Below are positions 46,878 through 56,486 of a stretch of DNA of 64,000 bases, piece after piece. The notes under the pieces were generated by a model. It was not told the DNA's origin. It did not search any database and worked only from the letters and a program-made list of their open reading frames with translations. Position 1 is the first letter of the stretch, and every line of letters begins with the position of its first letter. Where the stretch lies: NCBI RefSeq assembly GCF_020595055.1, contig NZ_JAJDOO010000016.1:1-64000 (forward strand). The letters run 5' to 3'. Source of the stretch: Desulfosporosinus shakirovi. Lineage in GTDB: Bacteria > Bacillota > Desulfitobacteriia > Desulfitobacteriales > Desulfitobacteriaceae. A program made the translations under genes and the position numbers.

Positions 46878-47474
46878 TCATTGAGTTCTAAATTTTGGAT
46901 CAATGCTATGCTTTTGAAAGTAATCTACTATTTCATCCTTTTCCTCTGCTTGCACATGGACGGTCGGTTGCATTTTTCCTTCTCGCACTCCACTCCACTT
47001 CATGTAAATCGTTTGATTATATGATTTATTCAAGATGGGATCTGTGTACAGTAAGTCAACAACCACGTAATGCTCGTTAATATTAAGTTGTTTAGGATAA
47101 AGCTCGTCACTAGGTACATTCATAACCAAGCTTGAGGCAGCATCCTTAGGTATTTCATTGACAATTGATGACTCATCATAGTAAATCGGCTCTGCCGATA
47201 ACTGCTCATCAAAGACAACAGTCGTACTTGAGAGAGTAATGGCCGGGTGTATACCCACGTTATTAAATTTTAATTCTAAACTAAGTTCATCGCCTAACTC
47301 TACTTTTGGAGACTCCTTTAACACAAAATAAGGACGTGTTGTCTCTTGCTGAACCTTCCAGGCGGCAACCGTTAAGTAGACAGTGATTAGCGCCGTAATG
47401 GCAAGCACAGACGTTGCTCCCGTACTAATAACGCTCGACCATTTTATTGAGCTATGCTTAATACCTTTTCCCAA
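46878..47474 (-). CDS. Membrane-anchored protein of unknown function
   Basis: The 198-residue protein has one N-terminal membrane helix (about 18-38), then a predicted beta-rich extracytoplasmic domain (PYFVLKESPKVELGDELSLELKFNNVG). This resembles small Ig-like membrane proteins, but I do not recognise a family. It converges on the glycosyltransferase with only 5 nt between stops. Confidence 0.6.
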   Translation of the reverse strand: MGKGIKHSSIKWSSVISTGATSVLAITALITVYLTVAAWKVQQETTRPYFVLKESPKVELGDELSLELKFNNVGIHPAITLSSTTVVFDEQLSAEPIYYDESSIVNEIPKDAASSLVMNVPSDELYPKQLNINEHYVVVDLLYTDPILNKSYNQTIYMKWSGVREGKMQPTVHVQAEEKDEIVDYFQKHSIDPKFRTQ

Positions 47475-47617
47475 ACTTCAGTTCACCCTCCATTAATCTT
47501 ACCAAACCTCTTCAGTCTGCTTCGTACTATGACTTAGGCTATACGTTAATGAACCCCATTTATAGTTTTGGATATTTCTCTTATTTTATGCCCTTTAGAC
47601 GAAATATTGTCCGTTAA

Positions 47618-47646
47618 ATATAAAAGCCCTCCACATGGAGAGCTTT
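47618..47646 (-). terminator. Intrinsic terminator after rsmA
   Basis: Minus strand: AAAGCTCTCCA/TGGAGGGCTTT (one G-U pair), very short loop, followed by TATATTT. Confidence 0.75.
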
Positions 47647-47670
47647 AGGCGACATTAAATTAATCCCAGT

Positions 47671-48495
47671 TTAAAGGAAGGCTTTTGTTAATACTTGAAA
47701 TTCCTCAATACTCAGTGACTCTGCTCGCCGGCCATCCGAGATTCCGGCAACTTGCATACGTTCAATGACTTCTTCTTTTTTTAGCCCCAGCCCGCCGGCC
47801 AACGAATTACCTAAGGTCTTTCGCCGTTGGCTAAAGGCAGCTTTAACCACTTGAAAGAAGTCTCTCTTATTCACATTAAACCCTGGGTAAGGGCGAAGGT
47901 CTAACCTAATTACCGCTGATGTTACCTTTGGAACCGGCCAGAATGAACTTGGCGAAACATCCCTAACTTTAGTAACTTTGGCAGAAATCTGAACAGCAAT
48001 GGATAAAATTCCATAAGTCTTACTTCCTGGACCCGCAGCGATCCGATCGGCCACTTCTTTTTGAACCATAATTGTCATCCCTCTTAGTTGATTTGCCTGA
48101 TCTAGAAAGTGCATAATCAGCGGGCTGGTAATATAGTAAGGTAAATTTCCTACCAAATAGCCCATTCTGTCTCCCCATAAATCTTTCAAATCAAGCTTTA
48201 ACGCATCTTGATGAACAATTTCTATGGGGTGTTCCTTTAGCTCCTTTTTCAGAATGCTAATCTTATGATTATCCAATTCGACTGCCCACATCTTCGGTAC
48301 CTTTGGAGCAAGAGCACGAGTTAACACTCCAAGACCTGGTCCGATTTCTACTAGAGGAACATCTGGTTCCAATGTACTGGCAGAAACAATGCTTTCAATT
48401 ACTTCATCACTTATCAAGAAAACCTGACCCATTGATTTATGCGCACGTGCCCCATATTTTACGAGACGTTGAGTATATTCAGCTGAAGTCTCCAC
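47671..48495 (-). CDS. rsmA: 16S rRNA dimethyladenosine transferase
   Basis: Dimethylates two adjacent adenosines near the 3' end of 16S rRNA. The 274-residue protein has the SAM motif VEIGPGLGVLTRAL and the catalytic GNLPYYITSP. It starts at GTG with GGAGGTGCAAC upstream and overlaps rnmV by 17 nt. Also known as ksgA. Confidence 0.96.
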   Translation of the reverse strand: METSAEYTQRLVKYGARAHKSMGQVFLISDEVIESIVSASTLEPDVPLVEIGPGLGVLTRALAPKVPKMWAVELDNHKISILKKELKEHPIEIVHQDALKLDLKDLWGDRMGYLVGNLPYYITSPLIMHFLDQANQLRGMTIMVQKEVADRIAAGPGSKTYGILSIAVQISAKVTKVRDVSPSSFWPVPKVTSAVIRLDLRPYPGFNVNKRDFFQVVKAAFSQRRKTLGNSLAGGLGLKKEEVIERMQVAGISDGRRAESLSIEEFQVLTKAFL

Positions 48496-49051
48496 GTTGC
48501 ACCTCCTCTACTGCTTGAAAAAACTGCTCACGGGAAATTCCAAACCGATTCAATCGATGGAGAAATTGTTTTGCGTTAGAATCCCCGATTCCCAACTTGC
48601 GCCCAAGAGCTAACCTATTTTCGCTGGCTCGTGCAAACCCCACAAGCCCTGTAAGCACTAAATCCTCTATAGTGAACTTCTGGTCTGGAGTTCCCTGATC
48701 TTGTTTAATATCAGAAAAGGCGCGACGGATTTCCTCTAAGGCTGCATTTTCGACCCCGATATCTCCTTTTATTGTTGCAACTTTTCTCGTCAAATAAACA
48801 TGCTTGGCCTGCGGAACATGCCCTCGAATGCGATTTCGGATCTGCTCCCCAACTGTATCCGGATCAGTAAAAACAATTACCCCTTGTCGGTTAGCCATTT
48901 CTGCAATGTACTCTAACTTCTTTTTAGTCAGCCCAAAACCATCGGTCCAAATTATATCAACTTCCCCAAGGGCAAGGCGCACCGCATGCGCATCATTTTT
49001 CCCTTCTACAACTATGAGTTCCTTTATCATCCTTGATTCCTCCGTTTTCAA
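48479..49051 (-). CDS. rnmV: Ribonuclease M5
   Basis: Matures 5S rRNA. The 190-residue protein has an N-terminal TOPRIM domain (VVEGKNDAHAVRLALG and VFTDPDTVGEQIRN) and a C-terminal RNA-binding part. The pair rnmV-rsmA is conserved; overlap suggests coupled translation. Confidence 0.95.
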   Translation of the reverse strand: MKTEESRMIKELIVVEGKNDAHAVRLALGEVDIIWTDGFGLTKKKLEYIAEMANRQGVIVFTDPDTVGEQIRNRIRGHVPQAKHVYLTRKVATIKGDIGVENAALEEIRRAFSDIKQDQGTPDQKFTIEDLVLTGLVGFARASENRLALGRKLGIGDSNAKQFLHRLNRFGISREQFFQAVEEVQRGDFS

Positions 49052-49126
49052 CTCCTATATCTTAACCGAGAATGACGAAATACTCAAATAAACGGATTAT
49101 AAACTTGACTGGCGCTGTTATAGATT

Positions 49127-49179
49127 AAAAAGGAGGCTGTAGCGAAAACTGATAAATTAACAGTTTTTTCGCTACAGCC
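49127..49179 (-). terminator. Strong terminator after the GH18 gene
   Basis: GGCTGTAGCGAAAA arm (49135 on) pairs with its complement ending at 49179, about 17 bp with a small mismatch, followed by CCTTTTTAAT on the minus strand. Confidence 0.85.
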
Positions 49180-49212
49180 CCTTTTAAATACCTTTTATAA
49201 AAATTAAGAAGT

Positions 49213-50388
49213 TTATTTCTTTTCTTGAGTATCTTTATTTGTTCCATACGTCTTAATTAGCTGATCCCAGATTTGAGGATCTTCCATACCTAAACGCCAA
49301 ATAGCAACACCATGTAACTTGTATTTAAGCGCATCGTCCATCTTAGCTCTTAAGCTGGCGATGTTCTCAAAGTAGACTTCGTGCCGTATCCCATTTGCGG
49401 TATAGGTAAACTGTGGGACTTTTGCGTTAGGGTCAGTATGAATTTCCACACCATGCTTTTTAGCTCTCTCAACCGTTTGAGCATAGGACAGATAATCTGG
49501 CATTGTGGGCTTGTTTGTTCCCCAGTCAAATGAATATACTGGGAGACCCATCACAATCTTTTCTTTAGGGATTTTTCCCACTGCGAATTTAATTACTCGA
49601 TCAACCCATCCCTCAGAAGCTACCGGCCCTTGGGTTGTACCCAGTCCATGTTCATCATAGGTCATTAGAATAATTTGGTCTGCGGATTTACCAATGGCAG
49701 CATAATCATACGCACCCGACCATAGATCTGACGGATAATCTGCAAATTTTGCAGGGATAGAAATATTTAAGACTTTATCTTTTGCTTGGAGCGCTTTCTT
49801 AAGCTCAGCGACAAAAGCAGAAAAATTATCCCGGTCTCCAGGAGGGGTTTTCTCAATATCAATAGAAATTCCATCCCAATTATCTTTAGTTGTCAGATTA
49901 ACCAAGTTTGTTACTAAGTTTGACCTTTTCCCCGGGTTTGATAACACACTATGCGCTAGATTCTCATCAAAGCCAACCGTCCCTTTTAATTTCATGTTAT
50001 GCACCAAAGCATAGGCCTTGGCTCCATTTTTTTGAACCTGATCTTTGATCTTCAGATCAATTTCTCCTGTCGGAATAACTTTGCCGTTTGCGTCAAAAGA
50101 GTACCAGAAAAACGCAACTTCATTTAGTAGCTTTCCATTTTTCAAAGTAGTTTCTTTTGAACTAGGTACAGGTCCCTCTTGGTCTGTATAAAATCCCATG
50201 ACAACTCGCTTTTCAGGCCCCAATACGGATTCACGTGTTGCCCCTGCCTCGGCTTCTGGCAGTTGTGCCGTTTGCTCCGGTGGTGTTTCGGGACCAGCCG
50301 GTGGTTGTACATTCGTACATCCTGTCAAGCTAAGGCATAAAACCAAGGCACTAGTCGCCAAAAAAGTCAGAAACCGTTTCATGCGCAC
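49213..50388 (-). CDS. Glycoside hydrolase family 18 lipoprotein
   Basis: The 391-residue protein has a lipoprotein signal (lipobox LTGC, near residue 24), a Pro/Glu-rich linker and a GH18 TIM barrel with the catalytic signature DGISIDIEKTPPGD (D-x-x-D-x-E type). This is the YdhD/SleL/YvbX group acting on spore cortex or peptidoglycan. It starts at GTG (AAGGAG 5 nt upstream). Its position beside cwlD suggests a spore-cortex role, which is inferred. Confidence 0.85.
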   Translation of the reverse strand: MRMKRFLTFLATSALVLCLSLTGCTNVQPPAGPETPPEQTAQLPEAEAGATRESVLGPEKRVVMGFYTDQEGPVPSSKETTLKNGKLLNEVAFFWYSFDANGKVIPTGEIDLKIKDQVQKNGAKAYALVHNMKLKGTVGFDENLAHSVLSNPGKRSNLVTNLVNLTTKDNWDGISIDIEKTPPGDRDNFSAFVAELKKALQAKDKVLNISIPAKFADYPSDLWSGAYDYAAIGKSADQIILMTYDEHGLGTTQGPVASEGWVDRVIKFAVGKIPKEKIVMGLPVYSFDWGTNKPTMPDYLSYAQTVERAKKHGVEIHTDPNAKVPQFTYTANGIRHEVYFENIASLRAKMDDALKYKLHGVAIWRLGMEDPQIWDQLIKTYGTNKDTQEKK

Positions 50389-50489
50389 TTCAACTCCTTA
50401 ATCTAGATTCGGTAACTGACTTTATCTTCCCCGCTTCAAAAAGAGGTTATGTATCTAAGAATAGAGCGTTAATATCCTATTTAAGCTAA

Positions 50490-51197
50490 TTATGGAAGTT
50501 CAAAATAATTAGAAATTCCTTTGGCAATTGCTCTGGATAGTTGTTCTTGGTACCAAGTTTGTAGTAATTTCTTCTGTTCCTTGGCACTGGATAGATATCC
50601 GACCTCAACAATAACAGCAGGCATGCTAGTGTTCTTAATGATATAAAAGTCTCCGGGTTTTGCAATCCTGCGATTCATTCCATTTATTTTTATCATTTCT
50701 TGTTGAATTAATTCTGCTAACCTTTTTCCAGATTCAGATTTATAGTGATAAAACGTTTCTGCGCCAGAATTTTGACCCGTTAAAGTCGCATTAACATGCA
50801 AGCTAACAAAAATATCCGCTTTTTCTTCTTTAGCCATTTCAATACGATGGTTCAAGTCAATTTGTTTCTTTGTTGTTTTTCCCTTAACCCCATTTGGAAC
50901 ATAATCCAGATCTTCCTCGCGAGTAAGAAATACTTCTATTCCACTTGGCATCAACATCTCTTTAACCTTTTGTGCAATTTTAAGATTTATCGATTTTTCA
51001 TAAATCCCCTGAGAGGAAACCGCTCCAGGATCGTATCCACCATGCCCCGGATCGAGCATTACCACATAACGGTTCTCAAATTGACTGACTACTGCAGTTG
51101 AACCTTGCCAAAATACAGAGAGTACCAGTGTACACATCACACCAATGACAAGCAAAATTGCAAACTTAGTTCCTATTATTACTTTCGGCCATCGCAT
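50490..51197 (-). CDS. cwlD: N-acetylmuramoyl-L-alanine amidase, CwlD type
   Basis: Removes peptide stems during synthesis of muramic-delta-lactam in the spore cortex. The 235-residue protein has an N-terminal membrane segment (about 10-30) and an Amidase_3 domain with zinc ligands H52 (GHGGYDPG), E67 and the later SLHVNA His, plus VIVEVGYLSS. Size matches CwlD. The CwlD assignment against a generic amidase rests on size and context. Confidence 0.85.
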   Translation of the reverse strand: MRWPKVIIGTKFAILLVIGVMCTLVLSVFWQGSTAVVSQFENRYVVMLDPGHGGYDPGAVSSQGIYEKSINLKIAQKVKEMLMPSGIEVFLTREEDLDYVPNGVKGKTTKKQIDLNHRIEMAKEEKADIFVSLHVNATLTGQNSGAETFYHYKSESGKRLAELIQQEMIKINGMNRRIAKPGDFYIIKNTSMPAVIVEVGYLSSAKEQKKLLQTWYQEQLSRAIAKGISNYFELP

Positions 51198-51314
51198 TCA
51201 GCACTCCCCCGTTTCGCGATTCTTTTAAAGAGTATGTGCTGATAAATAAAGATATACTTTCTAGTATAAAAAGAGGCCCTCGCTTTAAACGCGAAGGCCT
51301 CTTGCAGATACAAG

Positions 51315-52490
51315 TTACTGAACATAAACCGTAACGGTGCGCACTCCCCATGACAGTGCCTCTTGTTTGGAATCCATGTAAAGGTCGATACGATTACCTT
51401 TAATTGAACCTCCGGTATCTAAAGCTTGAGCAAAACCATAACCCTCTACATATACTGATTTTCCTAAAGGAATGACTCTAGGATCGACTGCAATAATTCC
51501 TTTACTAACGGTTGCCCCTGTGGCTGTTTTTCCTCCAGGCATACAATAAGCAGATGCTTTCATGACATAAGCACGCTTAAATCTGAAGGTACTGCCGCCC
51601 CTTGAAATTGTAGTTTGAGCACCACGAGAAACGATTTGGTTAGTAGGAGGTTTAACCACTCGTTGACCGAGTATCTCACGGTCAACCTCTTTTCCATCCT
51701 CAAGTGTTAGTCTGATCGTCTGCTCTTGAAGGCCGTTAGATCCACGACTGACAAGTCTATCTGGTAACCCAACTGGGTAATCTGCCGGCTCAGCAACCGT
51801 TTGAAAGGGAATTTCGCTTTTTACCGTTTCAATATGGTTTGAAACCCGCACCACGTTCAACTGGTCGTTAGGCTCTAACATATGGTCAAGAGCTAAGGAA
51901 ACTTTATCCTTAGTCCCTAAGGTAATACCCAGCTTCTTAAGCGTATCAGCAACAGTCCGCGGAGCTAGATAAGTATCATACTTCTTGCCGTCTGCACTTA
52001 CTTGAATAGGGATCGCCCTAGACACCTTAATATCCATGTCATTAGTTACTGATTCTGAACGGTATGCATTGACTTCATCTACCTCTTTAATGTCCAGTAC
52101 ATAACGTTCCGATAATTCGCTTAGAGCCTCTCCTACAGTTTCTTTAGCTGTTCGTGTATTGTATATTTGCCCATCAACTGAGAGCTGAACCGGAACGCTG
52201 CTTGTTACATCTACTGTCAACCCATCTGTAACCTTAGTATCTCTTGAAGGACTTACAATATCTTCTGGATAAAACTCAATTTTCGATGAATGCTCAAGAG
52301 CCTGCCCCACCGTTCCAAAGATTGTGCTTATACGAACTTGTTCTCCATCAATGTTAGCATTGATAGTTTTTACATTGTATAGCACTGTTACGCTTGCAAT
52401 CAAGCAAATAGTGAATGAGGTAACGACAATTTGAGCAATACGAGATGTCCGAACTAAGGTCAATACCTGAGTTGGATTCTTCTGAAACAT
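51315..52490 (-). CDS. yabE: YabE-type protein: DUF348 repeats, G5 and 3D domains
   Basis: Predicted exported cell-wall lytic enzyme related to resuscitation-promoting factors. The 391-residue protein has one membrane helix (about 20-38), three ubiquitin-like DUF348 repeats, a G5 domain (about 200-275) and a C-terminal 3D domain with three Asp residues (AVDPRVIPLG, ALDTGGSIKGNRIDLY). The ATG of MFQKNP follows GGAGGGG. Located between metG/tatD and rnmV, as in Bacillus. Confidence 0.9.
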   Translation of the reverse strand: MFQKNPTQVLTLVRTSRIAQIVVTSFTICLIASVTVLYNVKTINANIDGEQVRISTIFGTVGQALEHSSKIEFYPEDIVSPSRDTKVTDGLTVDVTSSVPVQLSVDGQIYNTRTAKETVGEALSELSERYVLDIKEVDEVNAYRSESVTNDMDIKVSRAIPIQVSADGKKYDTYLAPRTVADTLKKLGITLGTKDKVSLALDHMLEPNDQLNVVRVSNHIETVKSEIPFQTVAEPADYPVGLPDRLVSRGSNGLQEQTIRLTLEDGKEVDREILGQRVVKPPTNQIVSRGAQTTISRGGSTFRFKRAYVMKASAYCMPGGKTATGATVSKGIIAVDPRVIPLGKSVYVEGYGFAQALDTGGSIKGNRIDLYMDSKQEALSWGVRTVTVYVQ

Positions 52491-52562
52491 TAAACCCCTC
52501 CAAAATGCTGATAACAACTTCATTTTAAGGCATAAGTAGTCAGTTGTCAAAATATTTTTCCA

Positions 52563-53492
52563 TTATGTGGAACTTAGGATATGAATTTTGACAGGCTTTC
52601 GTCCCCAGTCAATACATTGACGGAAGGTAGAGAAAAACACGTCAATCCTATTCCCGCGAATACTTCCACCTGTATCGGCGGCTATGGCATATCCATATCC
52701 CTCCACATAGACCTGGCTACCCATAGCGATCACTTTGGGATCAACAGCTATTAAGCCCTCTCTCGGCTTGACACCTGTAGCCGTATTATTACCGGTATAC
52801 GTATAAGCCGTAGCTTCAACACTCAAGGTTTTACTGATGTTCAATTTCGTTAAATCGACATCAACCTTAGCAGATCCCGGACTGGAATTTTGAATTAACA
52901 CTTTCTTCTTTGGAATAGGTTGGGTGTTTCGAATAATTACCTCCTTCTTTGGTGCTTTGAGCTCAAAGAAAGACTGCACTTGCTGATCGACGGGTTGTCC
53001 ACCAACCTTAAACGTCTTTACAACCTCACGTCTGGTGCCCTTTTCCCCTTTTACCTGTATTTGACTCTTACCTGGAGGAAGTTTATCCGACTCTACATAT
53101 TGTGTGTCAAAAGGCAGCTCTTTATCAATTATTTCGATCTTACTTGTTGCCCTTGTTTCGGCTTCAATGCTTAGTGCCTCTTGATAATTCTGATTCGAAC
53201 TTCCAAAACCTCGACTAATTTGTCCTTCGTTAGTTAAACCTTGAACCGTTAGACCTTCGTTGCTCACTTTTCTTACAGGCACCCCTTCTATCAGTTCATC
53301 CTTTCTTAAACTGTCTATACTTGAGAAATAAACTAATTGCAGTGACGGCTTAATTGTTCTCCCGACATTCGGATCATTTAATGACGAATACCTCGTACCA
53401 GCGACTAAAACTGCCAAGCTTCCAAAGTACGCGCTCCATAGCTTAGTTTTTCGCCAATAATCGGAATAAGTAGTAATCGGCAAAGAATACAT
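52563..53492 (-). CDS. Second G5/3D-domain protein
   Basis: The 309-residue protein lacks DUF348 repeats, has a single N-terminal membrane helix, a G5-like region (about 130-200, GKSQIQVKGEKGTRREVVKTF) and a C-terminal 3D domain with AVDPKVIAMGSQVYVEGYG and AADTGGSIRGNRIDVF, closely matching its downstream neighbour. It is probably a duplicated and reduced paralogue. AAGGAGGGG precedes the ATG. Confidence 0.88.
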   Translation of the reverse strand: MYSLPITTYSDYWRKTKLWSAYFGSLAVLVAGTRYSSLNDPNVGRTIKPSLQLVYFSSIDSLRKDELIEGVPVRKVSNEGLTVQGLTNEGQISRGFGSSNQNYQEALSIEAETRATSKIEIIDKELPFDTQYVESDKLPPGKSQIQVKGEKGTRREVVKTFKVGGQPVDQQVQSFFELKAPKKEVIIRNTQPIPKKKVLIQNSSPGSAKVDVDLTKLNISKTLSVEATAYTYTGNNTATGVKPREGLIAVDPKVIAMGSQVYVEGYGYAIAADTGGSIRGNRIDVFFSTFRQCIDWGRKPVKIHILSST

Positions 53493-53527
53493 TTTACCCC
53501 TCCTTATCAAAACCTATGAAATTCCCT

Positions 53528-53557
53528 AAAAAAAAGAACCTTCCGCAACGAAGGTCC
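53528..53557 (-). terminator. Intrinsic terminator after tatD
   Basis: Minus strand: GGACCTTC/GAAGGTTC with a 6-nt loop (53536-53557), then eight U residues. Confidence 0.9.
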
Positions 53558-53558
53558 C

Positions 53559-54323
53559 TTAAACAAGCTTAAAAACGCTTTCCGCATTGTGCATAGTGTG
53601 AAATGCTGTATCCTCAAAGCTTAGGTTTTTAATTTCTGCAAGTTTCATTACAACTTCTCGAACATAGGTTGGTTCATTGCGCTTTCCACGTCGCGGCTCT
53701 GGCGTCAAATATGGAGAATCTGTCTCCACGAGAATCCGATCTATTGGTGCTTTCTTTGCTACTTCGACTGTATGTCGAGCATTTTTATACGTCACTGGTC
53801 CGGCAAAAGAGAGATAAAATCCTAGCTTTAAGAGAATCTCTGCCATTTCCCAGGATCCGGAATAACAATGGAATATCCCTCCAAATAAAGGAGGATAGGC
53901 CTTAACAATCTCCAAGATATCATGATGGGCATCACGATCATGGATAACAATTGGTAAGCCGACTTCATTTGCTAGTTTTATCTGTTGAATAAAGACCTCT
54001 TTTTGAACAGGGCGTGGAGACAGGTCTCGATAATAATCCAGCCCAATTTCACCCCAAGCCACAACTTTGGCTTGCTTAGCTAACTCTAGGAGCTTTTCCC
54101 AGGTTTCCGCTGTCACCCCTTCAGCATTATGTGGATGAAGCCCTATCGCCGCATAGATAAAATTATAGTCTAATGCTAACTTCACAGATCGTCCGGAGGA
54201 AGGGAGGTCATATCCTACATTCGTCACCCGAGAAATCCCCGCCGATTTCATACGAGTTACGACTTCTTGGAAATCGTCGGCATATCTGGGGTCATCTATA
54301 TGTGCATGCGTATCCCAAATCAT
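53559..54323 (-). CDS. tatD: TatD-family metal-dependent DNase
   Basis: TIM-barrel 3'-5' exonuclease of the amidohydrolase superfamily. The 254 residues show the metal motif DTHAHIDD, GEIGLDYY, VIHDRDAH, HCYSG and LVETDSPYL. The start overlaps the metG stop (ATGA), so the two are coupled, as in Bacillus metS-yabD. Confidence 0.95.
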   Translation of the reverse strand: MIWDTHAHIDDPRYADDFQEVVTRMKSAGISRVTNVGYDLPSSGRSVKLALDYNFIYAAIGLHPHNAEGVTAETWEKLLELAKQAKVVAWGEIGLDYYRDLSPRPVQKEVFIQQIKLANEVGLPIVIHDRDAHHDILEIVKAYPPLFGGIFHCYSGSWEMAEILLKLGFYLSFAGPVTYKNARHTVEVAKKAPIDRILVETDSPYLTPEPRRGKRNEPTYVREVVMKLAEIKNLSFEDTAFHTMHNAESVFKLV

Positions 54324-56269
54324 TTGACCCGCGCCCCTCCGGGAATCTTTTTATTGATGGTGACAACTTCCAACACTTCCCCTTGTGAGGCCGCTAATAT
54401 CATGCCCTGTGATGTAATCCCCCTCAGTTTTGTAGGTTTTAGATTAGCCACTAGGACAATGTATTGATTTACGAGGTCATCCGAGGAATAATGTTTGGCA
54501 ATACCAGAGACAATCGTGCGTACTTCTCCTGCTACTTCAACTTCCAACTTCATCAGTTTATCTGTCTTTTCTACTTTTTCTGCGCTTAGAACTTTCCCTA
54601 CACGCAAATCTATTTTAGCAAACTCATCAATGGTGATTTCTTCTTTAATTGGCTCAAATTCAAATTCCGGTGCCTGTAAACTTTCTGGGCTCTCATTTAG
54701 ATTTTTGTCCACCGTTGCCGTCTCCTCTACTGTCAAATACTGAGCTAAATCAATTCTTGGAAAAAGAGGTTCACCCTTTTGGACCTTTATACCCGCTTCT
54801 GCTATGCCCCATTGATCCGCCTCTTCCCATCTGATCAGCCTTTTATCTTTGCCAAGAAGCTCACAAATTTTAGAGGGCAACCCTGGCATGAACGGAGCAG
54901 TCAAAATTGCCATAATTCGAATGCATTCTGCAAAGGTATAGAGAACGGTATCTAAGCGCTCTTTTTGTTCCTCATGTTTAGTCAATGCCCACGGAGATGT
55001 CTCATCGACATATTTATTGCATCGTGCCACAAAACGCCAAATTTCTTCAAGAGCACTTGCAGGATCGCACCTTCTTAAACTTTCATCAACTGTATTTTTA
55101 ACCTCAGAACTCAGGGCTTTCAATTCCAGCTCCAGCGCCCCATCTTGACCTGGACGAGGAATTATCCCATCTCGATACTTGACAATCATCGCTAAGCTTC
55201 GGGATACAAAATTACCAAAATCATTAGCCAAATCACTATTTATACGTTCAACCACATTATCCTCTGAATAGGTACCATCAGTTCCTGCTTGCATCTCACG
55301 CAATAAAAAGTAACGTATGGCATCAGAACCATATTTCTGGATCAAGGCAAAAGAGTCCTGTACATTTCCACGGGATTTAGATATTTTTCCACCATCTTTA
55401 GTCAAGTACCAGCCATGACCATAGATAAGCTTAGGGAGAGGAATATCGATAGCCATAAGAATAATCGGCCAAATGACCGCATGAAAACGAACAATATCTT
55501 TCCCCATAATATGCACATCGGCCGGCCAAAAACGTTTATAGTTCTCTCCATCAGGGTAACCCAGCGCAGAAATATAATTAATCAAAGCATCGAGCCATAC
55601 ATATACAACATGTTTCGGGTCAAACGGCACTTTAATCCCCCACTGAAATGTGGTGCGTGAAACACAGAGATCCTCTAGCCCGCCTTCAATAAAACGCAGC
55701 ATTTCATTACGTCGAGAAACCGGTTGGATAAATGCTGGATGCTCTTCAATATACTTTAGCAAGGCACCTTGGTACTTTGAAAGACGGAAGAAGTAACTTT
55801 CCTCCTTAAGTAATTCCACTTCTCGACCGCAATCAGCGTTAGGACATTTTCCATCAATTAATTTATTCTCCATCCAGAAGGTTTCACAAGGAGTACAATA
55901 CCATCCTGAATACTCAGACTTATAGATGTCCCCCTGTTCGAACAGTTTAGTAAAAATTCGTTGTACAACTACTTGATGACGTTCCTCTGTTGTTCTAATA
56001 AAGTCATCATTAGAAATATCTAAAGCTTGCCACAACTCTTTAAAGCGTTCTACTACCCCATCAACATAAATCTTAGGGTCGGTATTATTGGCTTCCGCGG
56101 TGCGGACGATTTTCTGTGCATTTTCATCCGTCCCTGTTAAGAAGTGTACTTGATCGCCCTGCAATCTATGATAACGAGCTAAGGTATCTGCTGCAACTGT
56201 TGTATACGCTGTTCCGATATGGGGGCTGGAATTTGGATAAAAAATTGGAGTCGTTATGTAATATTTCAC
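54320..56269 (-). CDS. metG: Methionyl-tRNA synthetase
   Basis: Charges tRNA-Met. The 649-residue protein has the HIGH-type motif SSPHIGTAY (13-21), a four-Cys zinc knuckle (CTPC...CPNADC, about 127-148), KISKS (about 300) and a C-terminal tRNA-binding domain from about 545 (DEFAKIDLRVGKVLSAEKV). It is divergent from abrB. No T-box or SAM riboswitch was noticed in the leader. Confidence 0.97.
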   Translation of the reverse strand: MKYYITTPIFYPNSSPHIGTAYTTVAADTLARYHRLQGDQVHFLTGTDENAQKIVRTAEANNTDPKIYVDGVVERFKELWQALDISNDDFIRTTEERHQVVVQRIFTKLFEQGDIYKSEYSGWYCTPCETFWMENKLIDGKCPNADCGREVELLKEESYFFRLSKYQGALLKYIEEHPAFIQPVSRRNEMLRFIEGGLEDLCVSRTTFQWGIKVPFDPKHVVYVWLDALINYISALGYPDGENYKRFWPADVHIMGKDIVRFHAVIWPIILMAIDIPLPKLIYGHGWYLTKDGGKISKSRGNVQDSFALIQKYGSDAIRYFLLREMQAGTDGTYSEDNVVERINSDLANDFGNFVSRSLAMIVKYRDGIIPRPGQDGALELELKALSSEVKNTVDESLRRCDPASALEEIWRFVARCNKYVDETSPWALTKHEEQKERLDTVLYTFAECIRIMAILTAPFMPGLPSKICELLGKDKRLIRWEEADQWGIAEAGIKVQKGEPLFPRIDLAQYLTVEETATVDKNLNESPESLQAPEFEFEPIKEEITIDEFAKIDLRVGKVLSAEKVEKTDKLMKLEVEVAGEVRTIVSGIAKHYSSDDLVNQYIVLVANLKPTKLRGITSQGMILAASQGEVLEVVTINKKIPGGARVK

Positions 56270-56409
56270 GTTTAAGTCTCCCTCTCAACTATCTTTGTAA
56301 ATAAAAATTTATATTCATCAAGTCTGCCCATGATTAAAAAATAATATGTGAACAAGAGTAGATTTCTGTAATAGGTTAATAATACCATGAAAATGTTTTG
56401 AAAAATGGG

Positions 56410-56438
56410 TTGACTTTATATGGAACGATTGGTATCAT
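56410..56438 (+). promoter_or_regulatory. Sigma-A promoter of abrB
   Basis: TTGACT (56410-56415), 17-nt spacer, TATCAT (56433-56438). Confidence 0.75.
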
Positions 56439-56453
56439 AAGTCTGTAGTTTTG

Positions 56454-56460
56454 TGTCGAA
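56454..56460 (+). promoter_or_regulatory. Spo0A box in the abrB leader
   Basis: TGTCGAA, a perfect core, lies about 16 nt downstream of the -10, where Spo0A~P represses abrB in Bacillus. The 7-mer alone is expected several times by chance in the window; position makes it credible. Confidence 0.5.
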
Positions 56461-56486
56461 TGTTGTTGTAAGGGAGTGGGGGAATA

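Noticed and set aside
56270-56486. SAM riboswitch or T-box before metG
   Set aside because: Region is short, AT-rich and without recognisable conserved elements.
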